A stretch of DNA of 11,475 nucleotides from an uncultured Oscillospiraceae bacterium. GTDB lineage: Bacteria > Bacillota > Clostridia > Oscillospirales > Oscillospiraceae. The DNA is taken from NCBI GenBank assembly GCA_934572445.1, contig CAKTLD010000060.1, positions 1 to 11,475 on the forward strand, in the 5' to 3' direction. Positions 1-7,158 of the stretch are shown in pieces; the first letter of the stretch is position 1, and each line of letters opens with the position of its first letter. The notes beneath the pieces were generated by a model. It searched no databases. It worked only from the letters and a program-made list of their open reading frames with translations, and was not told the origin of the DNA. The translations under genes were made by a program, and so were the position numbers.

Positions 1-1077
1 GCCACCTCCAACGAGGAGTGGAAGGCCAAGGTCCTGACCGACTTCGAGACCGGCTCCGAGCCCGACGTGCTGTTCTTCTTCACGAACGCCGACGCCGAGC
101 CCTTCATCACCGCGAACAAGGTCGTCTCCATCGACGAGATCCGCGCCGAGTATCCCGAGTACGCCGCCAACATGAAAGAGAGCATGATGGCGACCGCCGC
201 CGACGGCAAGCACTACTCCGTTCCCTCCTCCGGCTTCTGGGAGAACATGTTTGTCAACAAGACCGTCCTCGATGCCTGCGGCGTTGCGATGCCCGGCCCC
301 GACTACACCTGGGATCAGTTCCTGGCCGACTGCCAGACCATTCTGGACAACGGCTTCACCCCCATCGCCTGCTCCCTTTTTGAAGTTCCCCACTACTGGT
401 TCGAGTTTGCCGTGATGAACAACGGCACGCTCGCCGACCAGCTCGACGTCCCGGCGGTCGCCGCTGACGGCACGCTCGACGCCGCGGGCGAGAAATGGGT
501 CGCTGCGCTGAACGATCTCAAGGATCTCTATGAGCGCGGCTACTTCCCCAAGAACACTCTGACCGCCAGCGATGCTGAGACCGTCGCCATGTTCGGTGAG
601 GGCGAGGCTGCCTTCCTGATCGACGGTTCCTGGAAGGTCGGCTACTTCAATGAGAACCACGGCGACGAGCTGGAAAACTACTCCGTCTCCTTCGTCCCCG
701 CCAAGGGCGCGCGCAAGGCGACCGAGGCCATCGGCGGCATCTCCATGGGCTACTTCATCAGCCGCAAGGCGTGGGACGATCCCGCCAAGCGCGAGGCTGC
801 CGTGAAGTTCGTTGAGACTCTGACCTCCGACGCGACCATGAGCACCTTTGTCACCACCGAGGTCACCGCCCTTGTCAACGGCGCCAAGCCCGCGGGCCTG
901 AACGCCCTGCAGCAGACCGCCGCGGATGTCAACGCTCAGATCACCGGCGTGGTCGGCGCGGTCCAGGATACCATCACGGGTGAGGCCAAGGCCGACCTGT
1001 TCGGCAACATCCAGAAGGTCGTCACCGGCCAGATGACCGCCGAAGAGGCCGTCATCTCCGCCATGGCGCTGAACTGA
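1..1077 (+). CDS. Sugar ABC transporter substrate-binding protein, 5'-truncated by window edge
   Basis: Extracellular solute-binding protein of family 1 (SBP_bac_1 type), which would capture a sugar outside the membrane and deliver it to the two permeases just downstream. The frame is open from base 1, so the signal peptide and first lobe start lie outside the window; 358 residues are visible. Family members usually have about 420-460, so roughly 70-100 are missing. Visible family traits are an early EPDVLFF strand, the GFWENMFVNKTVLDACG stretch where such proteins line the ligand cleft, the PDYTWDQFLADC segment, and the GEAAFLIDGSWKVG motif typical of this family. The gene ends with TGA at 1075-1077. 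The downstream nagB-kinase-nagA genes suggest N-acetylglucosamine or a short chitin or mucin-derived oligomer as ligand, but ligand specificity cannot be read from the sequence. A stable stem-loop follows the gene. Confidence 0.9.
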   Translation, partial: ATSNEEWKAKVLTDFETGSEPDVLFFFTNADAEPFITANKVVSIDEIRAEYPEYAANMKESMMATAADGKHYSVPSSGFWENMFVNKTVLDACGVAMPGPDYTWDQFLADCQTILDNGFTPIACSLFEVPHYWFEFAVMNNGTLADQLDVPAVAADGTLDAAGEKWVAALNDLKDLYERGYFPKNTLTASDAETVAMFGEGEAAFLIDGSWKVGYFNENHGDELENYSVSFVPAKGARKATEAIGGISMGYFISRKAWDDPAKREAAVKFVETLTSDATMSTFVTTEVTALVNGAKPAGLNALQQTAADVNAQITGVVGAVQDTITGEAKADLFGNIQKVVTGQMTAEEAVISAMALN

Positions 1078-1110
1078 GATACACAACGAAGCTTTCCACA
1101 ACTCCTTTTC

Positions 1111-1141
1111 GGGAGGGCTGCTGCACAGCAGCAGCCCTCCC
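1111..1141 (+). promoter_or_regulatory. Intercistronic stem-loop between binding protein and permease genes
   Basis: A perfect 14-bp inverted repeat with a 3-base loop: arm GGGAGGGCTGCTGC at 1111-1124, loop ACA at 1125-1127, complementary arm at 1128-1141. It lies in the 100-base gap between the binding-protein stop and the first permease start. No run of T follows (CTGCATTTCT), so it is a poor intrinsic terminator. A stable hairpin at this place in sugar ABC operons is known to protect the upstream mRNA from 3' decay or cause partial termination, so that binding protein is made in excess of permease. That role is inferred here. Confidence 0.7.
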
Positions 1142-1177
1142 CTGCATTTCTGACCTTCCTGAGAGGACGGTGTACCG

Positions 1178-2104
1178 ATGCTTTCGACCATTTATAAGCG
1201 CAAAGCACCGCTGCTGGTGTTTCTGGTGCCGGCATTTCTGTTTCTGGCGGTGTATCTCTACTATCCTTTTATCCAGAATATCATCAACACCTTTCTGAGC
1301 ATCAGCGGTCTCGGCCGCGCGGCGGAGGGGCTCAATACGCCGTGGTATGAAAACTACCAGCGGCTGCTCACCGACCCCAACATGCGCACGGCGCTCAAAA
1401 ACACCGCGCTGATGATCGTATGCACCGTTGTCATCCAGGTGGGGCTTGCTCTTGTGCTCGCCCTGCTGGTAGACACCATCCGCGTGGGCGCGCAGGTGTT
1501 CCGTACGGTGTACTTCTTCCCCATCGTCATCTCCGCGACGGCGCTGGGTCTTCTGTTCAACCTGATCTTTCTCTACAAGGGCGGCATGGTCAACCAGGTG
1601 CTGCTGGCGCTGGGGCAGCTTCCCTATGAGATCAAGGCGAACGGAAAAATGATCGTGGAGTGGCTGGACTGGAAGGATCAGGCGCACTATCTCTTCACGA
1701 TGTTCATGCCCGTTATGTGGCAGTATGTAGGCTTCTACTTCGTCATCATCGTCACAGGGCTGAACAACATTCCGCAGGATCTCTACGAGGCCGCGGCGCT
1801 CGACGGCGCGGACGGCTGGACGCGCACCATCCACATCACACTGCCGATGCTGCGCAACGTGCTGTGCACCTGTGTGGTGCTCGCCGTGACCGGCGCGCTG
1901 AAGGTCTTCGACCTGCCGTGGGTCATGTTCGGCGCGGGCATGCCCGAAAACAGGGGCTGGCTGACCGGCACCTATATGTATGACCAGACCTTCAACAAGA
2001 TGAACGTGGACTACGGCTCGACCATCGCCGTTCTCATCGTGGTACTGGGCGTGGTGCTCTCCAACGTGGTGAACCGGCTGTTCCGCCAGTCGGACGACTT
2101 ATAA
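1178..2104 (+). CDS. Carbohydrate ABC transporter permease, MalF/UgpA type
   Basis: First inner-membrane permease subunit of a sugar ABC importer, 308 residues, the normal length for this family. Six membrane segments can be seen, near residues 10-30, 68-98, 108-130, 168-195, 228-250 and 278-300. The cytoplasmic EAA loop that docks the ATPase is present around residues 205-230, with the conserved core EAAALDGADGWTRTIHITLP. The ATG at 1178 is preceded by a GAGAGG ribosome binding site. The gene follows the binding-protein gene after a 100-base gap holding a stem-loop, and the partner permease begins 12 bases after its stop. The neighbouring nag genes suggest an amino-sugar substrate (inference). 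No ATPase gene is in the window, so the transporter probably borrows a shared MsiK/MsmK-like ATPase. Confidence 0.93.
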   Translation: MLSTIYKRKAPLLVFLVPAFLFLAVYLYYPFIQNIINTFLSISGLGRAAEGLNTPWYENYQRLLTDPNMRTALKNTALMIVCTVVIQVGLALVLALLVDTIRVGAQVFRTVYFFPIVISATALGLLFNLIFLYKGGMVNQVLLALGQLPYEIKANGKMIVEWLDWKDQAHYLFTMFMPVMWQYVGFYFVIIVTGLNNIPQDLYEAAALDGADGWTRTIHITLPMLRNVLCTCVVLAVTGALKVFDLPWVMFGAGMPENRGWLTGTYMYDQTFNKMNVDYGSTIAVLIVVLGVVLSNVVNRLFRQSDDL

Positions 2105-2116
2105 GGAGGCCGCCGC

Positions 2117-2974
2117 ATGAAACTGAAAAAAATCACGCTCCCGAAGATCCTGACCTATCTCGTGCTGATCCTCTGGGGCCTGACCACCATATATCCCTTT
2201 CTCTGGGTCATTCTGAACTCGTTCCGCAAAAAGGGACTCATCCTGAGCGATTCGTTCTCTCTGCCGCTGGGCGACGCCTTCACCTGGGAAAATTACCTGA
2301 CCGCGTGGGAACGCTCCGACTTCAAAAATGCCTACCTGAACAGCTTTCTCATCTCCGGCACGGTGACGATCATGGTCGTGCTGCTCGCGGGCCTTGCGGC
2401 CTACGGTCTTGTGCGCTACCGCTTCCGGCTGAAAAAGCTCCTCTACGGGCTCATCATGGCGGGAATGATGTTCCCCGTGTTTTCCACCATCATCCCCGTG
2501 TTCCGGCTCGAGGTCATGATGGGCATTGCGGGCACGGGCAACCGCTGGCTGAGCCTGCTGGCCGTCATCCTGCCGCAGATCGCGGGCAACCTGTGCTTTG
2601 CCATCATCGTGCTGATGGGTTTTATCCAGTCGGTGCCCATTGAACTGGAGGAAAGCGCATACCTCGACGGGTGCAGCGTGTTCCAGATCTATTTCCGCAT
2701 CATCATCCCCGCGGCGAAGTCCTCGTTCGCAACGGTGGCCATTTTTTCCTTTCTGTGGAGTTACAACGATCTTTTCACGCAGTCGTTCTTTCTGCGCTAT
2801 CCGCAGGAGCGCGCCATCACGGGCCTTCTCAACGAGATCAGCTCGCAGGCGGGCGTGAACTACGGTCTGATGGCCGCGTCGGTCGTGCTGGTGGTCATTC
2901 CGGTGCTGATCGTCTATATCCTGCTGCAAAAGCACATCGTCAAGGGCCTGACAGCCGGCGCGATCAAGGGATAA
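2117..2974 (+). CDS. Carbohydrate ABC transporter permease, MalG/UgpE type
   Basis: Second inner-membrane permease subunit, 285 residues, forming the heterodimeric channel with the preceding gene product. Six membrane segments are visible, near residues 10-33, 73-100, 112-138, 150-175, 205-225 and 250-272. The EAA-like loop reads PIELEESAYLDGCSVFQIYF, followed by RIIIP. The C-terminus KGLTAGAIKG is the characteristic ending of MalG-type permeases. The ATG at 2117 has a near-perfect AAGGAGG ribosome binding site at 2103-2109 that overlaps the end of the upstream gene, which points to translational coupling and equal production of the two permeases. A 61-base gap separates it from the response regulator. 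Confidence 0.94.
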   Translation: MKLKKITLPKILTYLVLILWGLTTIYPFLWVILNSFRKKGLILSDSFSLPLGDAFTWENYLTAWERSDFKNAYLNSFLISGTVTIMVVLLAGLAAYGLVRYRFRLKKLLYGLIMAGMMFPVFSTIIPVFRLEVMMGIAGTGNRWLSLLAVILPQIAGNLCFAIIVLMGFIQSVPIELEESAYLDGCSVFQIYFRIIIPAAKSSFATVAIFSFLWSYNDLFTQSFFLRYPQERAITGLLNEISSQAGVNYGLMAASVVLVVIPVLIVYILLQKHIVKGLTAGAIKG

Positions 2975-3035
2975 TTGTCATTGCATTTCCGGTGCGTTTT
3001 GGTGTATGCTATGCCGGAGGAAGGGAGATGAGCGG

Positions 3036-3782
3036 ATGTATCGCGCGGTACTGATCGACGATGAGCACATCATTTTAGAGGGACTGCGCCGCGTGGTGAA
3101 GTGGGCGGACTACGGCTGCGAGGTCGTGGGCACCGCGCAGGATGCCGAAAGCGGCATGGCGCTCATCCGCGCAGTGCGTCCCCACATTCTGTTCACCGAC
3201 ATCCGCATGCCCGGGCAGGACGGGCTGACGATGCTTGCCGCCCTGCGCAGCGAGTTTCCCGACATGCAGGTCACGGTGCTCACGGGCTACCGCGACTTTG
3301 CCTACGCGCAGGAGGCCATCCGTCTCGGCGTGACGCGCTTTCTGCTCAAGCCATCGAAAATGGACGAGCTGCGCGAGGCGCTCGCGGCCATGACCGCGCG
3401 TCTGGATCAGCTGCCGCAGTCCCCCGCCGCGGACGGCGGAGACGGCGAAAAGAACGCGCAGGCCGGCAACTTTCTCGTCAACCAGGCGGTGGCTTATATC
3501 CGCGCGCACTACGCGGAGAAAATATCGCTTCAGGATGTGGCCGATCGCTGCTACATTTCCCAGTGGCACCTGTCCAAGCAGCTCAATCGCTATGCGGGCA
3601 GGAGCTTTTACGACATTCTCAATTCCGTGCGGATCGAGGCTGCCTGCACGCTGCTGGCCGACCCCAGCCTGAAGATCAGCGAGATCAGCGAACGGGTCGG
3701 CTACGCGGATGTGGCGCACTTTGCCCGCACCTTCAAAAAGCTCGAGGGCGTGAGCGCCAACGAGTACCGCAACCGACTGTGA
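3036..3782 (+). CDS. Response regulator with AraC-type DNA-binding domain (YesN family)
   Basis: A two-component transcription factor of 248 residues. An N-terminal CheY-like receiver spans residues 1-120: acidic pocket D8/D9, phosphoacceptor D55 in TDIRMPG, switch T83 in VLTGY, and K105 in LLKP. A short linker follows, then an AraC/XylS double helix-turn-helix at about residues 150-248 (ISLQDVADRCYISQWHLSKQ; ISEISERVGYADVAHFARTF). I chose the ATG at 3036 over an in-frame ATG at 3006, because it directly precedes the YRAVLIDDE strand and has a GGAGGAAGGGA ribosome binding site at 3016-3026. YesN-like proteins usually pair with a YesM-type kinase and control an adjacent sugar ABC operon. No such kinase is in the window, so it may lie upstream of base 1. 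At 248 residues it is compact; many YesN homologues carry a long middle region that is absent here. Confidence 0.93.
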   Translation: MYRAVLIDDEHIILEGLRRVVKWADYGCEVVGTAQDAESGMALIRAVRPHILFTDIRMPGQDGLTMLAALRSEFPDMQVTVLTGYRDFAYAQEAIRLGVTRFLLKPSKMDELREALAAMTARLDQLPQSPAADGGDGEKNAQAGNFLVNQAVAYIRAHYAEKISLQDVADRCYISQWHLSKQLNRYAGRSFYDILNSVRIEAACTLLADPSLKISEISERVGYADVAHFARTFKKLEGVSANEYRNRL

Positions 3783-3789
3783 ATCATGG

Positions 3790-3818
3790 CCGCAGCGTCC
3801 GCGCCGCGGGCGCTGCGG
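3790..3818 (+). terminator. Terminator-like hairpin between response regulator and nagB
   Basis: A 13-bp stem with one T-G wobble: arm CCGCAGCGTCCGC at 3790-3802, loop GCC at 3803-3805, arm GCGGGCGCTGCGG at 3806-3818, followed at once by TTTTCT. It starts 8 bases after the regulator stop and lies only 27 bases before the nagB start, with the nagB ribosome binding site (AGGAGA, 3831-3836) just beyond. The GC-rich stem plus U-run fits an intrinsic terminator. No promoter fits between it and nagB, so partial read-through (an attenuator) is more likely than a full stop. Confidence 0.6.
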
Positions 3819-3845
3819 TTTTCTGCAATAAGGAGACATTTTACC

Positions 3846-4586
3846 ATGCTGCACTTAAAGATTTTCAAGGCCGAGACCGCCGAAGAGGTCGGCGCGCTGG
3901 CCGCCGACCAGTTTCAGGAGATCGTGAGCGCCAAGCCCGCGTGCGTGCTCGGCCTTGCCACCGGCTCGACGCCGCTGCCGCTCTACCGCGAGCTGATCGC
4001 GCGTGAGCGTGCGGGGCTCATCGATTTTCGCCGCGTGCGCTCGGTCAATCTGGATGAATACAAGGGGCTGTCGCCCGAGCACCCGCAGAGCTACCGCCGC
4101 TTCATGCAGGAAAACCTGTTCGACCACATCTCCATTCGCCCCGAAAACACTATGGTGCCCGATGGGCTGACGGACGACGTCGAAAAAATGTGCATGGATT
4201 ATGAGCGGGCCATCGAGGACTGGGGCGGCGTCGATTTGCAGCTGCTCGGTCTCGGTCACGACGGGCACATCGGCTTCAACGAACCGTGCGACCATTTCCC
4301 CAGCTGGACGCACGAGGTCGCGCTGACCGAGTCGACCCGCCGCGCGAACGCGCGCTTTTTCGCAAGCGAGGCCGAGGTCCCGACCGCAGCCTATACCATG
4401 GGCATCGGCACGGTGATGGCCGCGCGCAGCGTGCTCATCCTGGTCACCGGCGCGGACAAGGCAGATGTCCTGCGCAAGGCTTTCTTCGGCCCTGTGACGC
4501 CCTGGGTGCCCGCGTCGATCCTGCAATTCCATCAGGATGTGACGCTGATCTGTGACCGCGCCGCCTGGGAGGGCGCGCGGTTCTAA
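3846..4586 (+). CDS. nagB: Glucosamine-6-phosphate deaminase NagB
   Basis: Cytoplasmic enzyme converting glucosamine-6-phosphate to fructose-6-phosphate and ammonia, the last step of N-acetylglucosamine catabolism. It has 246 residues, normal for the family. The phosphate-binding loop is LGLATGSTPLPLYREL near residues 35-50. The active-site base lies in VNLDEYKGL (D70, equivalent to E. coli D72). The catalytic block LLGLGHDGHIGFNEP supplies D139, H141 and E146, matching E. coli D141, H143 and E148. I chose the ATG at 3846 because of the AGGAGA site 9 bases upstream and because LHLKIFKAE is the usual N-terminal strand; the in-frame ATG at 3786 would add 20 residues encoded by the hairpin region. 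The ROK kinase follows after 15 bases. Confidence 0.97.
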   Translation: MLHLKIFKAETAEEVGALAADQFQEIVSAKPACVLGLATGSTPLPLYRELIARERAGLIDFRRVRSVNLDEYKGLSPEHPQSYRRFMQENLFDHISIRPENTMVPDGLTDDVEKMCMDYERAIEDWGGVDLQLLGLGHDGHIGFNEPCDHFPSWTHEVALTESTRRANARFFASEAEVPTAAYTMGIGTVMAARSVLILVTGADKADVLRKAFFGPVTPWVPASILQFHQDVTLICDRAAWEGARF

Positions 4587-4601
4587 AAGGAGGCGTGCTG
4601 C

Positions 4602-5972
4602 ATGAACTATCTCGGCATTTCCTTTTCCGTCAAAAACCGCCCCGCGCTGGACGTGGGCTATATCCCCTTTGCCGCGTGGCGAGACGCATACCTTGAAGAA
4701 GCCCGCCATACCGTCCGCATCGCCGTGGAGCGGCAGGACGGGCAGACGGCGGTATTTGAAACCAGACTGCGCGGCGAGAACTTTGCGCGGGCGAACCTGC
4801 GCTTTCTGGAGCGCACGGTCAAGCTCCTTCTGTGGGCCGTCGGCGGCTGGCGCGTGTTGGTCTGCGGCGCAGACGATCTGACAGCGCAGCTCGCGGACCG
4901 CTATCGCCGCGGCGGTGAGCGGGACTTCGACGTTGACTTTATGGAAACGGTCTTCGAGCGTCCCTTTGTGCTGCGCGCGGCTGCAGAGAGCGACTTTCCC
5001 GCCCCCTGCGGCGAGGCGCGCAGGCTCGGCGCGCATCTGAACGGCTGCCGCATCGGCTTTGACGCCGGCGGCTCGGACCGCAAGGTCTCCGCCGTGATCG
5101 ACGGCAAGACCGTGTATTCCGAAGAGGTCGTCTGGAATCCCAAAACGCAGACCGATCCGCAGTATCACTACGACGGCATCCTTGCCGCGTTCCGCACGGC
5201 GGCCTCGAAAATGCCGCGCGTGGACGCCATCGGCGTTTCGTCCGCAGGCGTGTTCATCGGCAACGCGCCGATGGTCGCCTCGCTTTTCATCCAGGTGCCG
5301 AAGGAAAAACGCGGCCCCATCAAAACCATCTACGACCGCGCGGCCGCCGAGATCGGCGCGCCGATCGTCGTCGCCAACGACGGCGACGTGACCGCGCTCG
5401 CGGGCGCAATGAGTCTGCACACAAACAGCATCATGGGCCTTGCCATGGGCACGAGCGAGGCCGTCGGCTATGTCGACGCGAACGGCGGCATCCTCGGCTG
5501 GTTCAATGAACTGGCATTTGCGCCGGTCGATCTCAGCGAACGCGCAGAGCGGGATGAGTGGAGCGGCGATATCGGCGTGGGCTGCAAGTATTTTTCGCAG
5601 GACGCCGTCATCCGCCTTGCGCCCGCCGCGGGCATTGCTCTCGACGAAGCGGCCACGCCCGCGGAAAAGCTCAAGGCCGTGCAGCAGCTCGCAGAGACAG
5701 GAGACGAGCGCACGCTGGCGATCTTCCGCGATATCGGCGTTTACCTTGCACACACGCTGCCGCTCTACGCGGCGGTTTACGACCTGAAAAACTTACTTGT
5801 GCTGGGGCGCGTGGCCTCGGGCGTCGGCGGCGAGATGATCGTGGAGACCTGCCGCCGCGTGCTGGCGGAGGAATATCCCGCGCTGGCCGCGCGCATCTCG
5901 GTCACGCTGCCGGACGAGGCCTTCCGCCGCGTAGGACAGTCGATGGCCGCAGCCAGCCTGCCGGAGGTGTGA
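4602..5972 (+). CDS. ROK-family sugar kinase-like protein with N-terminal extension
   Basis: A 456-residue protein, much longer than the roughly 300 of a typical ROK kinase. The ROK part starts near residue 148 with the ATP phosphate-binding segment IGFDAGGSDRKVSAVIDG (D154). It continues with GVSSAGVFIG, the putative catalytic pair ND (259-260) in VVANDGDVTALAG, and GLAMGTSEAVGYV (second phosphate loop). The usual ROK zinc motif (CxCGxxGCxE) is not visible. Residues 1-145 form a separate unrecognised region. Between nagB and nagA, the simplest role is phosphorylation of imported N-acetylglucosamine or a related hexosamine with ATP, which an ABC (not PTS) route requires. A sugar-sensing role is less likely because no helix-turn-helix is seen. 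The ATG at 4602 has an excellent AAAGGAGG site at 4586-4593. The nagA start lies 2 bases after its stop. Confidence 0.82.
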   Translation: MNYLGISFSVKNRPALDVGYIPFAAWRDAYLEEARHTVRIAVERQDGQTAVFETRLRGENFARANLRFLERTVKLLLWAVGGWRVLVCGADDLTAQLADRYRRGGERDFDVDFMETVFERPFVLRAAAESDFPAPCGEARRLGAHLNGCRIGFDAGGSDRKVSAVIDGKTVYSEEVVWNPKTQTDPQYHYDGILAAFRTAASKMPRVDAIGVSSAGVFIGNAPMVASLFIQVPKEKRGPIKTIYDRAAAEIGAPIVVANDGDVTALAGAMSLHTNSIMGLAMGTSEAVGYVDANGGILGWFNELAFAPVDLSERAERDEWSGDIGVGCKYFSQDAVIRLAPAAGIALDEAATPAEKLKAVQQLAETGDERTLAIFRDIGVYLAHTLPLYAAVYDLKNLLVLGRVASGVGGEMIVETCRRVLAEEYPALAARISVTLPDEAFRRVGQSMAAASLPEV

Positions 5973-5974
5973 CA

Positions 5975-7099
5975 ATGCGATTTGAAAATGGTTTACTCTT
6001 TGTGGACGGGCAGTTCGTCCGCGGCGGCTTTTCGGTCGAAAACGGGCGCTTTGCCCGCGTGCTGAAAGACGCGAACACGGACGAACCGCGCACGGATCTG
6101 GACGGCGCGCTCGTCATCCCCGGCCTTGTGGATATCCACACGCACGGCAATTCCTGCGCGGACTTTTCCGACGGCGACCTTGCCGGCCTTACAAAAATGG
6201 CGCGCTATCTTGCGCAAAACGGCGTGACGAGCTTTGCTCCCGCGTCGATGACGCTGCCCTACGACGTGCTGGAAACGGCTTTCCGCACGGCGGTACAGTT
6301 CCATCGCGAATCGCCCGCGGGCTGTGCGCATCTCATGGGCATCCAGATGGAGGGTCCGTTCTTTTCCGAAAAGAAAAAAGGCGCGCAGAACGCAGACTAT
6401 CTGCGCCTGCCCGATTACGACGCCTTTGCGCGCCTTTACGACGCGGCGGAGGGGCTGCTGCGCATCGTGGACGTGGCGCCCGAGCTTTCGGGCGCAGTTG
6501 ACTTCACGCGCCGCGCCGCGCAAAAATGCCGCGTCTCCGTCGCGCACACGGATGCGTCGTATGAAGAGGCCGCCGCCGTCTTCGACGCGGGCGCAACGCA
6601 TCTGACGCATCTTTATAACGCAATGCCTTCCATCCACCACCGGAGGCCCGGGCCCATCGGCGCAGCCTCGGAGCGGGAGAGCGTCGTCGCCGAGCTCATC
6701 TGCGACGGGCATCATATCCATCCCAGCGCCGTGCGCATGGCATTCCGGCTCTTCCCCGGCCGCATCTGTCTCATCTCCGACGCGCTGCGCTGCTGCGGCA
6801 TGCCGGACGGGCAATACATGCTCGGCGGACAGGAGGTCTTTCTCTCCGGCGGCGTGGCGCGGCTTGCGGACGGCACCATCGCCGGCAGCGCCGCAAATCT
6901 CTACGACTGCATGAGAAACGCCGTCGCCTTTGACATTCCCCGTGAGCAGGCCATTCTGGCGGCAACGCTGATCCCCGCGCGAGAGATCGGCCGCGCGGAC
7001 GAGATCGGCTCGATCGCAGACGGCAAGCGCGCAGACTTCGTCGTCTGCGGCGACGGTCTTGCGCGGCAGGCCGTCTACCTCGGCGGCGCGCTCCTGTAA
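5975..7099 (+). CDS. nagA: N-acetylglucosamine-6-phosphate deacetylase NagA
   Basis: Cytoplasmic amidohydrolase removing acetate from N-acetylglucosamine-6-phosphate to give glucosamine-6-phosphate for NagB. It has 374 residues, normal for the family. Visible active-site features are HTHG (H55, H57), the metal ligand E126 in IQMEGPF, H191 in VAHTDA, H212 in THLYNAM, substrate-binding DGHHIHP near 244-250, and catalytic D269 in LISDA. The C-terminal GKRADFVV is the returning beta-sandwich typical of amidohydrolases. HTH at the first site resembles the two-metal Bacillus-type enzymes, not E. coli NagA, which lacks this pair. The ATG at 5975 lies 2 bases after the kinase stop, with its GGAGG site (5963-5967) inside the kinase gene, so the two are probably translationally coupled. 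The frame is open much further upstream, but that is a shadow of the kinase gene. Confidence 0.96.
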   Translation: MRFENGLLFVDGQFVRGGFSVENGRFARVLKDANTDEPRTDLDGALVIPGLVDIHTHGNSCADFSDGDLAGLTKMARYLAQNGVTSFAPASMTLPYDVLETAFRTAVQFHRESPAGCAHLMGIQMEGPFFSEKKKGAQNADYLRLPDYDAFARLYDAAEGLLRIVDVAPELSGAVDFTRRAAQKCRVSVAHTDASYEEAAAVFDAGATHLTHLYNAMPSIHHRRPGPIGAASERESVVAELICDGHHIHPSAVRMAFRLFPGRICLISDALRCCGMPDGQYMLGGQEVFLSGGVARLADGTIAGSAANLYDCMRNAVAFDIPREQAILAATLIPAREIGRADEIGSIADGKRADFVVCGDGLARQAVYLGGALL

Positions 7100-7121
7100 A
7101 CGGAATATGCCCTGCAAAGGC

Positions 7122-7158
7122 AAAAGCGCACAGGCCCTAAACGGGTCTGTGCGCTTTT
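7122..7158. terminator. Bidirectional intrinsic terminator between convergent operons
   Basis: A 16-bp stem (arms 7122-7137 and 7143-7158, one G-T wobble) with loop TAAAC, beginning AAAAGCGCACAG and ending CTGTGCGCTTTT, then TT. A-run and T-run flank the stem, so it can act on both strands. It ends the nag operon on the plus strand and the histidine kinase transcript on the minus strand. The T-run overlaps the kinase stop codon (7159-7161). An outer matching pair, CGGAATA at 7101-7107 and TATTCCG at 7160-7166, could extend the structure. Confidence 0.9.

Noticed and set aside
2975..3010. Possible promoter (TTGCAT, 18 bases, TATGCT) before the response regulator
   Set aside because: The -35 is weak, and the implied transcription start falls in the ribosome binding site, leaving no usable leader. 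Read-through from the permease gene is simpler.
3786..3845. N-terminal 20-residue extension of NagB from an upstream ATG
   Set aside because: It would be encoded by the terminator-like hairpin and ribosome binding site, and it is absent from the normal NagB N-terminus.
3855..5753. A 632-codon open frame on the minus strand opposite nagB and the ROK gene
   Set aside because: Both plus-strand genes are clearly real, with catalytic motifs. The antisense frame has low-complexity His/Arg/Ala-rich sequence, no domain and no ribosome binding site; it mirrors GC-rich codon bias.
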